DNA of 64,000 nucleotides from assembly GCA_036382575.1 (NCBI GenBank), contig DASVHL010000073.1, forward strand, positions 1 to 64,000, written 5' to 3'. Within the stretch, counting starts at the first letter, position 1; every line of letters starts with the position of its first letter. Below are positions 23,614-31,552 of the stretch, in pieces. The notes beneath the pieces are model-generated. The model did no database searches, was not told where the DNA came from, and was given only the letters and a program-made list of their open reading frames with translations. The translations under genes were made by a program, and so were the position numbers. This DNA comes from UBA6022 sp036382575. Lineage in GTDB: Bacteria > Patescibacteriota > Saccharimonadia > Saccharimonadales > Saccharimonadaceae.

Positions 23614-25725
23614 GTGAAGAACCGTCTCAGGCAAGCACTTGTGCTTGTTGCTGTAAGCGCGTTGTTTATGTCTCCCGGTGTGTCGGCTTTTGCCGATGAT
23701 GCAGTTGATTCCACAGTGGCCTCAGTCGAGGCTGCCAAGGAAGCATCTGTTGAAACACCGGCCGAAGAAACCAAGAAAACCGAGGAAGCGCCAGCTGTTC
23801 CTGAGAAGGATATGCAGGTTGCTCCCGTAGGGGATCCTGTTGTGGCGGATGTGCCGGATCCTGTTGTCGTTGCGCCAGCTCCACCCGTGGAGCAGCCCGC
23901 ACCGGCACCAGCGGCTCCTGAGCCTGCAGTTCCGGCAGCACCAGTTGCACCTCCGGTGCCTGAGCTGCCCGCTACACCGGCAAAGGACGCCGTCATTGAC
24001 GATCCTGCACCAGTTGTGGTTGTACCTCCTGTCGAAGAAGAGACGCCTCCGGGCGACCCTGCACCGTCGGAAGACGCAACACCTGTAATCAACGTAAACG
24101 TGATGATCACGACAGTTCAAGAGATCAATGCCCAAGGCTGGATCTTTTTGACTGCGGAGACTCAGAATGTAGCCCCTGGCGCGACAATCGGGACTTACAC
24201 GGTTAACTTGACTGGAGCTAAATCCCAGCTTGGCGTTAACACGGCTACCTTGGTTGTTGGTGATGATGGGACTGCTAGCAGGACACTGTGGTGGGAGTGC
24301 GCCACACCAGGCGCGACAATTTCCGTCACAGGTCCTAACGGCTTGGTGCCGATCTTTAACGAGATCGACGGGACGACCGCAACTACTCAGACGCTCCCGA
24401 TTTTGGGAACGCCTGGTTGTGGTACGACTACACCTACTAAAGAGGTGAAGTACGTTACGCCAGAGGCACCGAAGTTTAATCCGGCTGGTCCGGGCGTGCA
24501 CGGCTCTATTACCTATCCAACAACAGAAGGTGTCGTTTATACTGCTGATCCTGTCGGCGCAACCGAGGGACCAGTGAAGGTGACGGCAACGGCGGCTCCT
24601 GAAACGGATACTGTCATCTGGAAGATCGACCCGAACGCTCAGACCGTATGGTCGGGTGATTTGGGCGAGTTCAGCGATGTCGTGCCTAACCCCGGGGGTA
24701 ACCCGGCGTATGGTGACGCAAGTGTTGTACCCAGTGGAGCTGCTGCGATTACTCCTGATGGATTGTTTAACACGACCGAGTACGTGTTTCCCAGCGTTTC
24801 GGGCACTTCAAAAGACGGCTCGCCGGTAACGGTTAAGCTGGAAGAGCCTATCAAAACACAGGGTGGGAGTGATCCGATTACTGCTCAGCTGAATTTGACT
24901 GGCATGTGTGGGCTGGCTCACTGGAGCTGGTACGCATCAGACAATGAGTCCGGTAGTCCCAAGTGGACGATCGGCGCTGGCATTGTTGAGTTGCCGGCGT
25001 GTGACTCTAACCAGGGGATTGATTCGGCGTATAAAGACGCATGGATGCTTGAAACTGGTGAGGGTGGTCTCACTCCTGCCGAGAAGTTCCTTCCTGACAC
25101 GGTCTATCTTTCCGCTGAAGGTTTGAACAGTCAAGGTAAGTCGTTCTCTGTTCAGTCACCCTCCATTAAGGTTGACGGTTCAAAGATCACTACGCATGTC
25201 GATCTAAGCAAATTCTGCGGCTGGGTTCACTGGTCGTGGGTTGCGAAGAACACCGACTCGCAGGCAAGTTCCGAGCGATTGATTCGCGATGGTACTGTGT
25301 ACGTCGGTCTGTGTGACGGTGGTAACGGCGACAATCCTGGAGACGGAGACAGTGATCATCATCACGATGGTGATTGCTACTCTCGAAACCAGCACTCCTG
25401 CGAGCCTGATAACAAGGGTCCTGTTGGTACACCTGGTGATTTGAACAATGACGGTGTTGAAGCTGATGCGTCAGCGAACAATGTTGTTGTTCAGTCATCG
25501 AGTGTTGAGGAGCTTGGAATGGGCAATGCTGTTCCTGAGGAGTCTGACCTGTCGAATGTCGAATCGTCCTACACGGGTGACTTGGCCGCGACTGGTGCGA
25601 ATGACATTTGGCCGATCCTTTTCGTCATTGGCGGAGGATGCACCCTCGTCGGTGTCGTCCTGCTTTCGTGGCGCAAGCCTCGGTCTCGGTCGAAGCGTCG
25701 TGCAAATGTTCCGCAAGCTAAGTAA
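23614..25725 (+). CDS. Cell-surface protein with LAXTG-type sorting signal
   Basis: The 703-residue protein (GTG start, KNRLRQ then a hydrophobic stretch ending VSAFADD) looks secreted. Residues 25-155 are a Pro/Ala/Val/Glu-rich stalk. The body is rich in Thr, Gly and Val. Two similar units about 103 residues apart contain CGLAHWSWYAS and CGWVHWSWVAK and end in a cysteine. The C-terminus has LAATG near residue 657, a hydrophobic helix (ILFVIGGGCTLVGVVLLSW) and a basic tail, a sortase signal of the actinobacterial LAXTG class. It is visibly richer in G+C than its neighbours. An upstream ATG at 23533 would add 27 residues. No sortase is encoded here. Confidence 0.85.
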   Translation: MKNRLRQALVLVAVSALFMSPGVSAFADDAVDSTVASVEAAKEASVETPAEETKKTEEAPAVPEKDMQVAPVGDPVVADVPDPVVVAPAPPVEQPAPAPAAPEPAVPAAPVAPPVPELPATPAKDAVIDDPAPVVVVPPVEEETPPGDPAPSEDATPVINVNVMITTVQEINAQGWIFLTAETQNVAPGATIGTYTVNLTGAKSQLGVNTATLVVGDDGTASRTLWWECATPGATISVTGPNGLVPIFNEIDGTTATTQTLPILGTPGCGTTTPTKEVKYVTPEAPKFNPAGPGVHGSITYPTTEGVVYTADPVGATEGPVKVTATAAPETDTVIWKIDPNAQTVWSGDLGEFSDVVPNPGGNPAYGDASVVPSGAAAITPDGLFNTTEYVFPSVSGTSKDGSPVTVKLEEPIKTQGGSDPITAQLNLTGMCGLAHWSWYASDNESGSPKWTIGAGIVELPACDSNQGIDSAYKDAWMLETGEGGLTPAEKFLPDTVYLSAEGLNSQGKSFSVQSPSIKVDGSKITTHVDLSKFCGWVHWSWVAKNTDSQASSERLIRDGTVYVGLCDGGNGDNPGDGDSDHHHDGDCYSRNQHSCEPDNKGPVGTPGDLNNDGVEADASANNVVVQSSSVEELGMGNAVPEESDLSNVESSYTGDLAATGANDIWPILFVIGGGCTLVGVVLLSWRKPRSRSKRRANVPQAK

Positions 25726-25742
25726 GTAGTTACGAATAGGTC

Positions 25743-25806
25743 GCCAGAGGCGCCAGCGCGTGAGATGATTTTTATCTCTGCGTTGGTGTCTCTGGCACTT
25801 ATTTTT
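25743..25806 (+). terminator. Long hairpin terminator after the surface protein gene
   Basis: A 17-bp stem with some G-T pairs (25743-25759 with 25780-25796), capped by GAGAT/ATCTC, is followed by a T-rich tract. Confidence 0.8.
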
Positions 25807-25905
25807 TATAGCGATATGTCATCAGGTACACAATTAGTACGTGATCAGATATGGTTATACAAAACAGTGCTTGCCCAGGGGAGGCGACTGTATTATGCTA
25901 ATGCT

Positions 25906-26496
25906 ATGGTAAAAGCAAAAGCGGCTGGGCTGAAAAATAAAAAGATTATTCTTATTAGTCTGATTGGACTGGTCATTTTGAGTGCTGGTGGAGTCGCTTG
26001 GTACTACTGGAACCAAAAGCAAACGACAGACGCTAAGGTGATCGTAAATAAGGCAAAACAGGAAGTCGAGGCGCTTAATTTTGAAGGTGATAACGATCTC
26101 GCTACTGCGTATACTGTTGCGCTCAAGGCAAAGGATATTACAAAGGCACGAAAATTATTTGCCGATAAAATTGCCGCAGAACCAGATGTTGATAAAAAAC
26201 TCGCGTTATCAACGCAAAATGTTAACCTCGCGATAGCAGCAGGCAACACAGACGAAGCACTTGGCGCTGCGCAGCGCGCGGTAGACATCAAATCATCCCA
26301 TTTAACTCTTGCGCAGGTGGCGAATGTTTACTTTGCCAAAGATGACTTGGGGCAGCAGGTTGTATATTTGCAAAAAGCAAAAGACGCCTTGCAACAGAGT
26401 GATGAATCCGGCAAAGACGTAGTGGCCGAAAGCTACCAGGAGCGCATCGATTCTTCAAATCAGATTCTTGAAGTGAGGAAGCGATATGCTCAATAA
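25906..26496 (+). CDS. Membrane-anchored TPR-like protein
   Basis: The 196-residue protein begins with a basic segment and one membrane helix (KKIILISLIGLVILSAGGVAWYYW). The remaining part is helical and repeats in TPR fashion (ATAYTVALKAKDITKARKLFADKI, AIAAGNTDEALGAAQRAVDIK), so it likely holds partners outside the membrane. The ATG at 25906 is preferred, about 10 bases after TATTAT (25891-25896). The frame stays open upstream to 25765, inside the preceding terminator. It overlaps the next gene by 11 bases, so the two are probably one functional unit. Confidence 0.7.
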   Translation: MVKAKAAGLKNKKIILISLIGLVILSAGGVAWYYWNQKQTTDAKVIVNKAKQEVEALNFEGDNDLATAYTVALKAKDITKARKLFADKIAAEPDVDKKLALSTQNVNLAIAAGNTDEALGAAQRAVDIKSSHLTLAQVANVYFAKDDLGQQVVYLQKAKDALQQSDESGKDVVAESYQERIDSSNQILEVRKRYAQ

Positions 26497-28768
26497 AGTT
26501 TGGATGCCACAAGTTTACGCGTTCCGTATATTAATCGGGCTATTTTTAGCTATTAGTGCAAGTGTGATTATTGGCTATACTGCTTTTGCGGCACCTGGTC
26601 GTGCAGAGGGTGTACAATTTGCTAATAATTTCTGTAATGCAGGCGGCGATAATTCCTATGGTGTTGCTGACTATATGTGGCTGACGGCCTTAGACGGTAG
26701 CAATAGAGTTGAAGCTTATCAAGATGATGCCCAAGTGAAGATCGTTGTCCATTTATATGGACGCTATTGTGGTAGCTATGCATCAACTGACTCGGGATCT
26801 ACCTATAGGACGAGTAGGGGTGCTATTAATGGTGCCTTCAATTACCAGAACAACGGAGCTAATAACGTATTTGAGGATACGCAGGAGAAATGGCTTCAGA
26901 TTAGTGGATGGAGTGCAGGTACGTATAATATTTGTATTACCTTAGGTACCTGGTCGGTTAATCCTGATCTTAATCCTGTCGATTCTCCTTCGACATGTAC
27001 AGAGCTTACATTAGTGCTTAAGCAAAAGTGGACGATCCGTGGGGAAAGCTATGTGAATAACACGACTATGGGCAGTGGTGATCGTCAGGGGAATCCAGCG
27101 GTTTATGCCAGTCCTGGAGACACTCTCGATTGGACGCATGATTTACGTAATAACGGTCCAGGTTACATCGACAAGGATTTAGCGAGAACGATAGACCGTA
27201 TGGGATTTGCAAATGGCTGGGACGGGCAGCGTTCTGCGCCATCGCGCAATGTTGACGGTACTCCCAAGGGTCCTTTAGCGGGAGTGCTGTTTGATACTGT
27301 CAATCCATCTGCAGGCAATCGAACTCGCTATGTGGTGAAAGCAAGTGATGCAGGGCGAACCATGTGTCAGCGTATTGGTTGGGAGCCGGGTGCCTGGAAT
27401 AATGACGGGCGTTTAGCAAGCAACTATGCTTGTGCGAATGTGCCGTACAACTACGATTTAACACCGGGCGTGTCTGGACCTAATGGTGTGACAACGGTCG
27501 GGGCGCCGATTCCTACGGTTACTCCAACGGTTAACAACTCACTACCTGGTTCACCGAGCAAAACAACTGATTCTATGCCAACTGAATGGCAGCTAAAGCG
27601 TATTGAAGTAGCTCCAGGCGGCTCTATCCCTATGACTCAGCAGGAAAACGGTAGTGTACCATGTGCACATTACGGCAATAACTGTATTGATAAGGGCAGT
27701 GGAACGCGGGTATTTCCAGCAGGTGGTACCACCCTCGCGCTATTAAACGACGAAACTGTTGGCCCGAACACACCAGTCGGCACACGTATCTGCTATACAT
27801 TATCTGTGCGTCCATATCAGCAGATTGCGTATCAGCCAGCTAATAATAACTGGCGACATAGCGTGCCAGTTTGTGTAACCGTCAGCAAGCAACCAAAGGT
27901 ACAGGTTTGGGGTGGAGATCTTCGTACGCGTGGCAATATTGAAACTGGTACAACGACAGTCAATGACAATGGAACAAATAAATTATTTGGTAGCTGGGTA
28001 GAATACGGGGGCTTCTCGGTTGGATCAAATAGTCGTTTTGCATCAGGTAGCGGCCTTAATAATGGCAACACAAATATTGCAAATATGGATGCTTGGCACA
28101 AGTTAACATTTGCAAATACCGACAATGGGATCAGCAAATACGGTGGATTTACGCTTCCAAGCAACTTGCCGCCGCTCGCTGAACAGTTTGTGAATGCGAC
28201 ATCCAGCGGTCAACCTGCGAGTGACCTGGGGAGTTTGGAGAGTGGTGTCTATACGACTAACGCTGCTAACTTTACTGTAGGCAATAGTACAGTGGGACAG
28301 ACTGGTAATTTGGGCAAGGTTATTGTGGTGGTTTCGACAGGTACTATAACGATTGATGGCAACATTATCTATAAGGGCAATGGCAGTAGCGATACCTTCA
28401 ATAATGTCGAGCAATTGCCGCAAGTGATTATCATTGCTAAGAATATTAATATCACCAATGCAACGACTCAAATTGACGCTTGGTTACTGACAACTATAGA
28501 CGGCTCAATCAATACTTGTTCTGACCGACCTCTTAACGCACCGCTGAATTCGACAGTTTGTAATAACCTACTGACAGTGAATGGGGCTGTCGCTACTAGC
28601 CATTTGCATCTGCGACGTACTGCAGGCTCTGAAGACGCCGCTAGGGCGGGTAATCCAGCTGAGATATTTAACCTGCGAGCTGACACGCTTCTATGGTCTT
28701 ACGCTCGCTCTAGCGCCTCTGATAAAGCACAGACTGTTTACTCTAAAGAATTGCCACCACGTTTCTAG
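26486..28768 (+). CDS. Large secreted protein next to the pilus cluster
   Basis: The 760-residue protein has a signal peptide (hydrophobic AFRILIGLFLAISASVIIGYTAFA) and a long Asn/Gly/Thr-rich body. Domains are not recognised in the first 470 residues. From about residue 605 a repetitive strand pattern (GKVIVVVSTGTITIDGNIIY, VIIIAKNINITN) suggests a right-handed beta-helix. There is no C-terminal anchor, so it may be released or held by other proteins. GAGGAAG precedes the ATG. Its position just before pilM suggests an adhesin or pilus-associated surface protein; this is inference. Confidence 0.7.
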   Translation: MLNKVWMPQVYAFRILIGLFLAISASVIIGYTAFAAPGRAEGVQFANNFCNAGGDNSYGVADYMWLTALDGSNRVEAYQDDAQVKIVVHLYGRYCGSYASTDSGSTYRTSRGAINGAFNYQNNGANNVFEDTQEKWLQISGWSAGTYNICITLGTWSVNPDLNPVDSPSTCTELTLVLKQKWTIRGESYVNNTTMGSGDRQGNPAVYASPGDTLDWTHDLRNNGPGYIDKDLARTIDRMGFANGWDGQRSAPSRNVDGTPKGPLAGVLFDTVNPSAGNRTRYVVKASDAGRTMCQRIGWEPGAWNNDGRLASNYACANVPYNYDLTPGVSGPNGVTTVGAPIPTVTPTVNNSLPGSPSKTTDSMPTEWQLKRIEVAPGGSIPMTQQENGSVPCAHYGNNCIDKGSGTRVFPAGGTTLALLNDETVGPNTPVGTRICYTLSVRPYQQIAYQPANNNWRHSVPVCVTVSKQPKVQVWGGDLRTRGNIETGTTTVNDNGTNKLFGSWVEYGGFSVGSNSRFASGSGLNNGNTNIANMDAWHKLTFANTDNGISKYGGFTLPSNLPPLAEQFVNATSSGQPASDLGSLESGVYTTNAANFTVGNSTVGQTGNLGKVIVVVSTGTITIDGNIIYKGNGSSDTFNNVEQLPQVIIIAKNINITNATTQIDAWLLTTIDGSINTCSDRPLNAPLNSTVCNNLLTVNGAVATSHLHLRRTAGSEDAARAGNPAEIFNLRADTLLWSYARSSASDKAQTVYSKELPPRF

Positions 28769-28790
28769 CTGACAATATCATTAAAAGGGC

Positions 28791-28820
28791 TTGCTATAGT
28801 TGATTAAGCTTATGTATAAT
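28791..28820 (+). promoter_or_regulatory. Promoter of the pilM operon
   Basis: TTGCTA and TATAAT with 18-base spacing predict a start 3-4 bases before the pilM ATG at 28831. Confidence 0.7.
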
Positions 28821-28830
28821 GGGGACTAAT

Positions 28831-29880
28831 ATGAAACTATTAAAAGGCGTGGGTGACTTTTTTGCATTAGATATCGGGACCAATGCGGTCCGGGTTGTGC
28901 AACTTGCAAATACAGGGCAGGACAGCTGGACTCTGCAACATTACGGCTACGCACCAGTCGACATTCAAACAACAAGTGCTAACTCTAAAGAGTCAGAGCG
29001 TCGTCTTGGTGAAATCATCATGACCGCTGTTGGCCAGAGCGGCATTAAAACAAAAAACGTAGCAATTGGCCTACCGTCACAAAAAACATTTACAACGGTG
29101 ATCGATGTGCCAACAATGCCAGAGGCAGAGCTACGTAGCACGATTAAGTATCAAATCGATCAATATATTCCTATGGCGATTGATGAAGCTAAGGTTGACT
29201 GGGCATTGCTTGGCCAATCAGCACATAACCCGCAGCAGCAAGAAGTGCTACTCGCAAGTACTGCGAATAGTTACGCTGAAGAGCGTCTCGAATTTGTCGA
29301 GCAGTTGGGGTTGAATGTGATTGCTGCTGAACCAGATCCTATCGCTATGATTCGCTCATTGTTACCATCAGGTATCCAGGATGCTCGTTTGATTATCGAT
29401 GTTGGTGAACTGTCGACTAACCTGGTGATTACTTACAATGATTCACCACGCCTGGTTCGTACGATTCCAACTGGTCTCTATTCACTAGTGAAAGCAGCTG
29501 TGCAGAATTTGAATGTCCAAGAAGACCAAGCTCGTCAGTTTATTGTTAAATTTGGTTTGGCGCCTGATCGTCTTGAAGGACAAGTCTTCCGTGCAGTGGA
29601 AAATGTACTCGAAGGTTTCGCGGCTGAGCTTACGAAATCAATCAAGTTTTTCCAAACTCGTTATCCAAATACACCTGTCGGTGGCATTCTGCTATCAGGT
29701 TACGCAAGCGTAATTCCTAAATTTGGAGAATACGTCACCGCCAAGACTGGTGTGGCGTCAGCTCAGGCTAATCCATGGCAGAAAGTGCGCGTCCCACAGG
29801 CCGATCAACAACAGCTAACGGCAATTGCAACTGAGTTTGCAACGGCAGTTGGTCTTGCGCAGCGGAGTAACAACAAATGA
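28831..29880 (+). CDS. pilM: Type IV pilus assembly protein PilM
   Basis: PilM is an actin-like ATPase of the inner-membrane alignment complex. The 349-residue protein begins FFALDIGTNAVRVVQLA, the phosphate-1 motif of the fold, and has KNVAIGLPSQKTFTTVIDVP, EAELRSTIKYQIDQYIPM and IIDVGELSTNLVI, all characteristic. The ATG at 28831 fits the promoter; an ATG at 28819 overlaps the -10 box. The stop overlaps the pilN start (ATGA). Confidence 0.93.
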   Translation: MKLLKGVGDFFALDIGTNAVRVVQLANTGQDSWTLQHYGYAPVDIQTTSANSKESERRLGEIIMTAVGQSGIKTKNVAIGLPSQKTFTTVIDVPTMPEAELRSTIKYQIDQYIPMAIDEAKVDWALLGQSAHNPQQQEVLLASTANSYAEERLEFVEQLGLNVIAAEPDPIAMIRSLLPSGIQDARLIIDVGELSTNLVITYNDSPRLVRTIPTGLYSLVKAAVQNLNVQEDQARQFIVKFGLAPDRLEGQVFRAVENVLEGFAAELTKSIKFFQTRYPNTPVGGILLSGYASVIPKFGEYVTAKTGVASAQANPWQKVRVPQADQQQLTAIATEFATAVGLAQRSNNK

Positions 29881-30602
29881 TAGAAATTAACCTTGTCCCT
29901 GATGTTAAGCAAGAGTTGCTTAATGCACAGCGTGTTCGTACGAGTGTTATCTCACTATCAATCATCATTGGTCTTGCGACGGTTGGTGTTGTTGTTGTGT
30001 TGGCTATCTGGGTATTTGTCGTGCAGGCAACGCGTGGTGTTTTGGCCGACAATGCGATTAAGGATGAGAGCGCTAAACTTGCTGAAGTGAAGGATATTTC
30101 TAACACTTTGACTATTCAAAACCAGTTAAGTAAGTTGTCTGCAATGCATGATGCTAAGAGCATTGATTCACGCGTATTTGATATCTTAACGACCATTAAC
30201 CCACCAGCGCCAAATACCGTGGCGATTACTAATCTGACGCTTGATTCAACAACTAAAACGATCAAGATTGAAGCTCAGGCTGCTGGGTACCCATCACTAG
30301 AAGTATTTAAAAAGACAATTGAGGCAACGAAATTTCAGTATACGAGAGATGGTCAATCACAATCTGTGGCATTGGCCTCACAGATTGACGACGGGAGTGA
30401 TCGTAGTTACGGAGAGGATGCATCAGGTGCGAAGGTGTTGCGCTTTACGCTATCATTTGTCTATCCAGACGAACTATTTTCACGACAGGCGGGTGATGCT
30501 GTGATTGTTGCACCAACACGAAGCAATGTAACAGACTCATTCTTGGGTGTACCAACGAGCCTATTCACCCCAAAGGCAAGTGATACAGAGGAAGGTAATT
30601 AA
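29877..30602 (+). CDS. pilN: Type IV pilus assembly protein PilN-like
   Basis: This 241-residue bitopic protein starts MIEINLVPDVKQELLNAQRV, the PilN motif that binds PilM, followed by one membrane helix (about residues 22-48) and a periplasm-side domain of the ferredoxin-like type. The order pilM-pilN is standard. It lies in the same operon, coupled to pilM by a 4-base overlap. Confidence 0.88.
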   Translation: MIEINLVPDVKQELLNAQRVRTSVISLSIIIGLATVGVVVVLAIWVFVVQATRGVLADNAIKDESAKLAEVKDISNTLTIQNQLSKLSAMHDAKSIDSRVFDILTTINPPAPNTVAITNLTLDSTTKTIKIEAQAAGYPSLEVFKKTIEATKFQYTRDGQSQSVALASQIDDGSDRSYGEDASGAKVLRFTLSFVYPDELFSRQAGDAVIVAPTRSNVTDSFLGVPTSLFTPKASDTEEGN

Positions 30603-30603
30603 G

Positions 30604-31302
30604 ATGGCAACTCCAGAAGCAGGAATTCGTAAACGACAGCAAATTAGCAATGCTAACCGCACAATGTTTATGTGGGTGGCAGCTGTATCTGCCGTCGTTG
30701 GTATTGCGATCGTTGGATCAATCTTGTTGTACCAAAAAGCTGCCTTTAATGAGCGCGTGCTAGCTGTAAAAGACAAGACAGTTGCAACGCTACGCGACAA
30801 TAACAAGGTTATACCAGACCTTGAGGATAAGATTCGTGAAATGAACACCAATCAGGCGCTACGTGACGCAATGGCACCTAACGAGACGCAGCCAATCCGC
30901 GCTGTTCTAGACGCGTTACCGTCTGAAGCAAACTCGTCTGCTCTTGGCTCATCACTGCAGGCAAAATTCCTCAATGATCCAGCGCTCCGGATTGAATCAC
31001 TTACTCCCGATCCTGTAGCTGGTGTTGAATCTCAGTCATCTAGCAATGTACAGGATGCAAGTAGCTCTGCAACGACAGGTGAGAATCAGATTACATTCCG
31101 ATTTGCAGTGAGTACTGACATTAATAACGCCAATGCACTTAAAGATTTATTACAGCGCCTTGAACGCTCAATCCGTACTATTGATATCACTAGCCTGAAG
31201 GTTGAAGCACAATCTAACCGATTAGTTCTATCGGTAGAGGGACGTGCCTTCTACGAACCAGCAAAAACAGTTCAATTACAAGAAAAGACGGTAAAGCCAT
31301 GA
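30604..31302 (+). CDS. pilO: PilO-like pilus assembly protein
   Basis: The 232-residue protein has a short basic N-terminus, one membrane helix (FMWVAAVSAVVGIAIVGSILLY), a coiled-coil stretch (TLRDNNKVIPDLEDKIREM) and a C-terminal domain with FRFAVSTDINNANALKDLLQRLERS, which fits PilO's role as partner of PilN. Sequence identity to classical PilO is low, so the name relies on topology and position. The start at 30604 follows GGAAGG. Confidence 0.75.
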   Translation: MATPEAGIRKRQQISNANRTMFMWVAAVSAVVGIAIVGSILLYQKAAFNERVLAVKDKTVATLRDNNKVIPDLEDKIREMNTNQALRDAMAPNETQPIRAVLDALPSEANSSALGSSLQAKFLNDPALRIESLTPDPVAGVESQSSSNVQDASSSATTGENQITFRFAVSTDINNANALKDLLQRLERSIRTIDITSLKVEAQSNRLVLSVEGRAFYEPAKTVQLQEKTVKP

Positions 31303-31535
31303 AAAAATCAGACATAGCCATGATTATTCTTATCGCATCAATCAGTATGCTTGTTGCATATTTTGTCGCTAATAGTGTACTGGGTGATACTCAGAACCAA
31401 TCTGTAAAAGTAAAAACAGCAGAACCGATCTCTGCGACAGTTGACGACCCTGACCCAACGGTTTTTAATCCAAATGCGATTAACCCAACAGTCGAGGTGA
31501 TTATTGGTGGTGATGGTGCCACCCCTCAAAACTAA
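31299..31535 (+). CDS. Small single-pass membrane protein of the pilus operon
   Basis: This 78-residue protein has one membrane helix (AMIILIASISMLVAYFVANSVL) and a short Pro/Asp-rich outer part. It overlaps pilO by 4 bases and precedes pilB by 17. PilP occupies this place in Proteobacteria, but no lipobox or PilP domain is visible. It may be a minimal partner of PilN/PilO. Confidence 0.65.
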   Translation: MKKSDIAMIILIASISMLVAYFVANSVLGDTQNQSVKVKTAEPISATVDDPDPTVFNPNAINPTVEVIIGGDGATPQN

Positions 31536-31552
31536 CGACAGGAGAAACAGAC

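Noticed and set aside
23722..24501. 259-codon minus-strand frame opposite the surface protein gene
   Set aside because: It is a by-product of the GC-rich, Pro/Ala-rich coding strand. The product is Arg/Cys-rich with no start signal.
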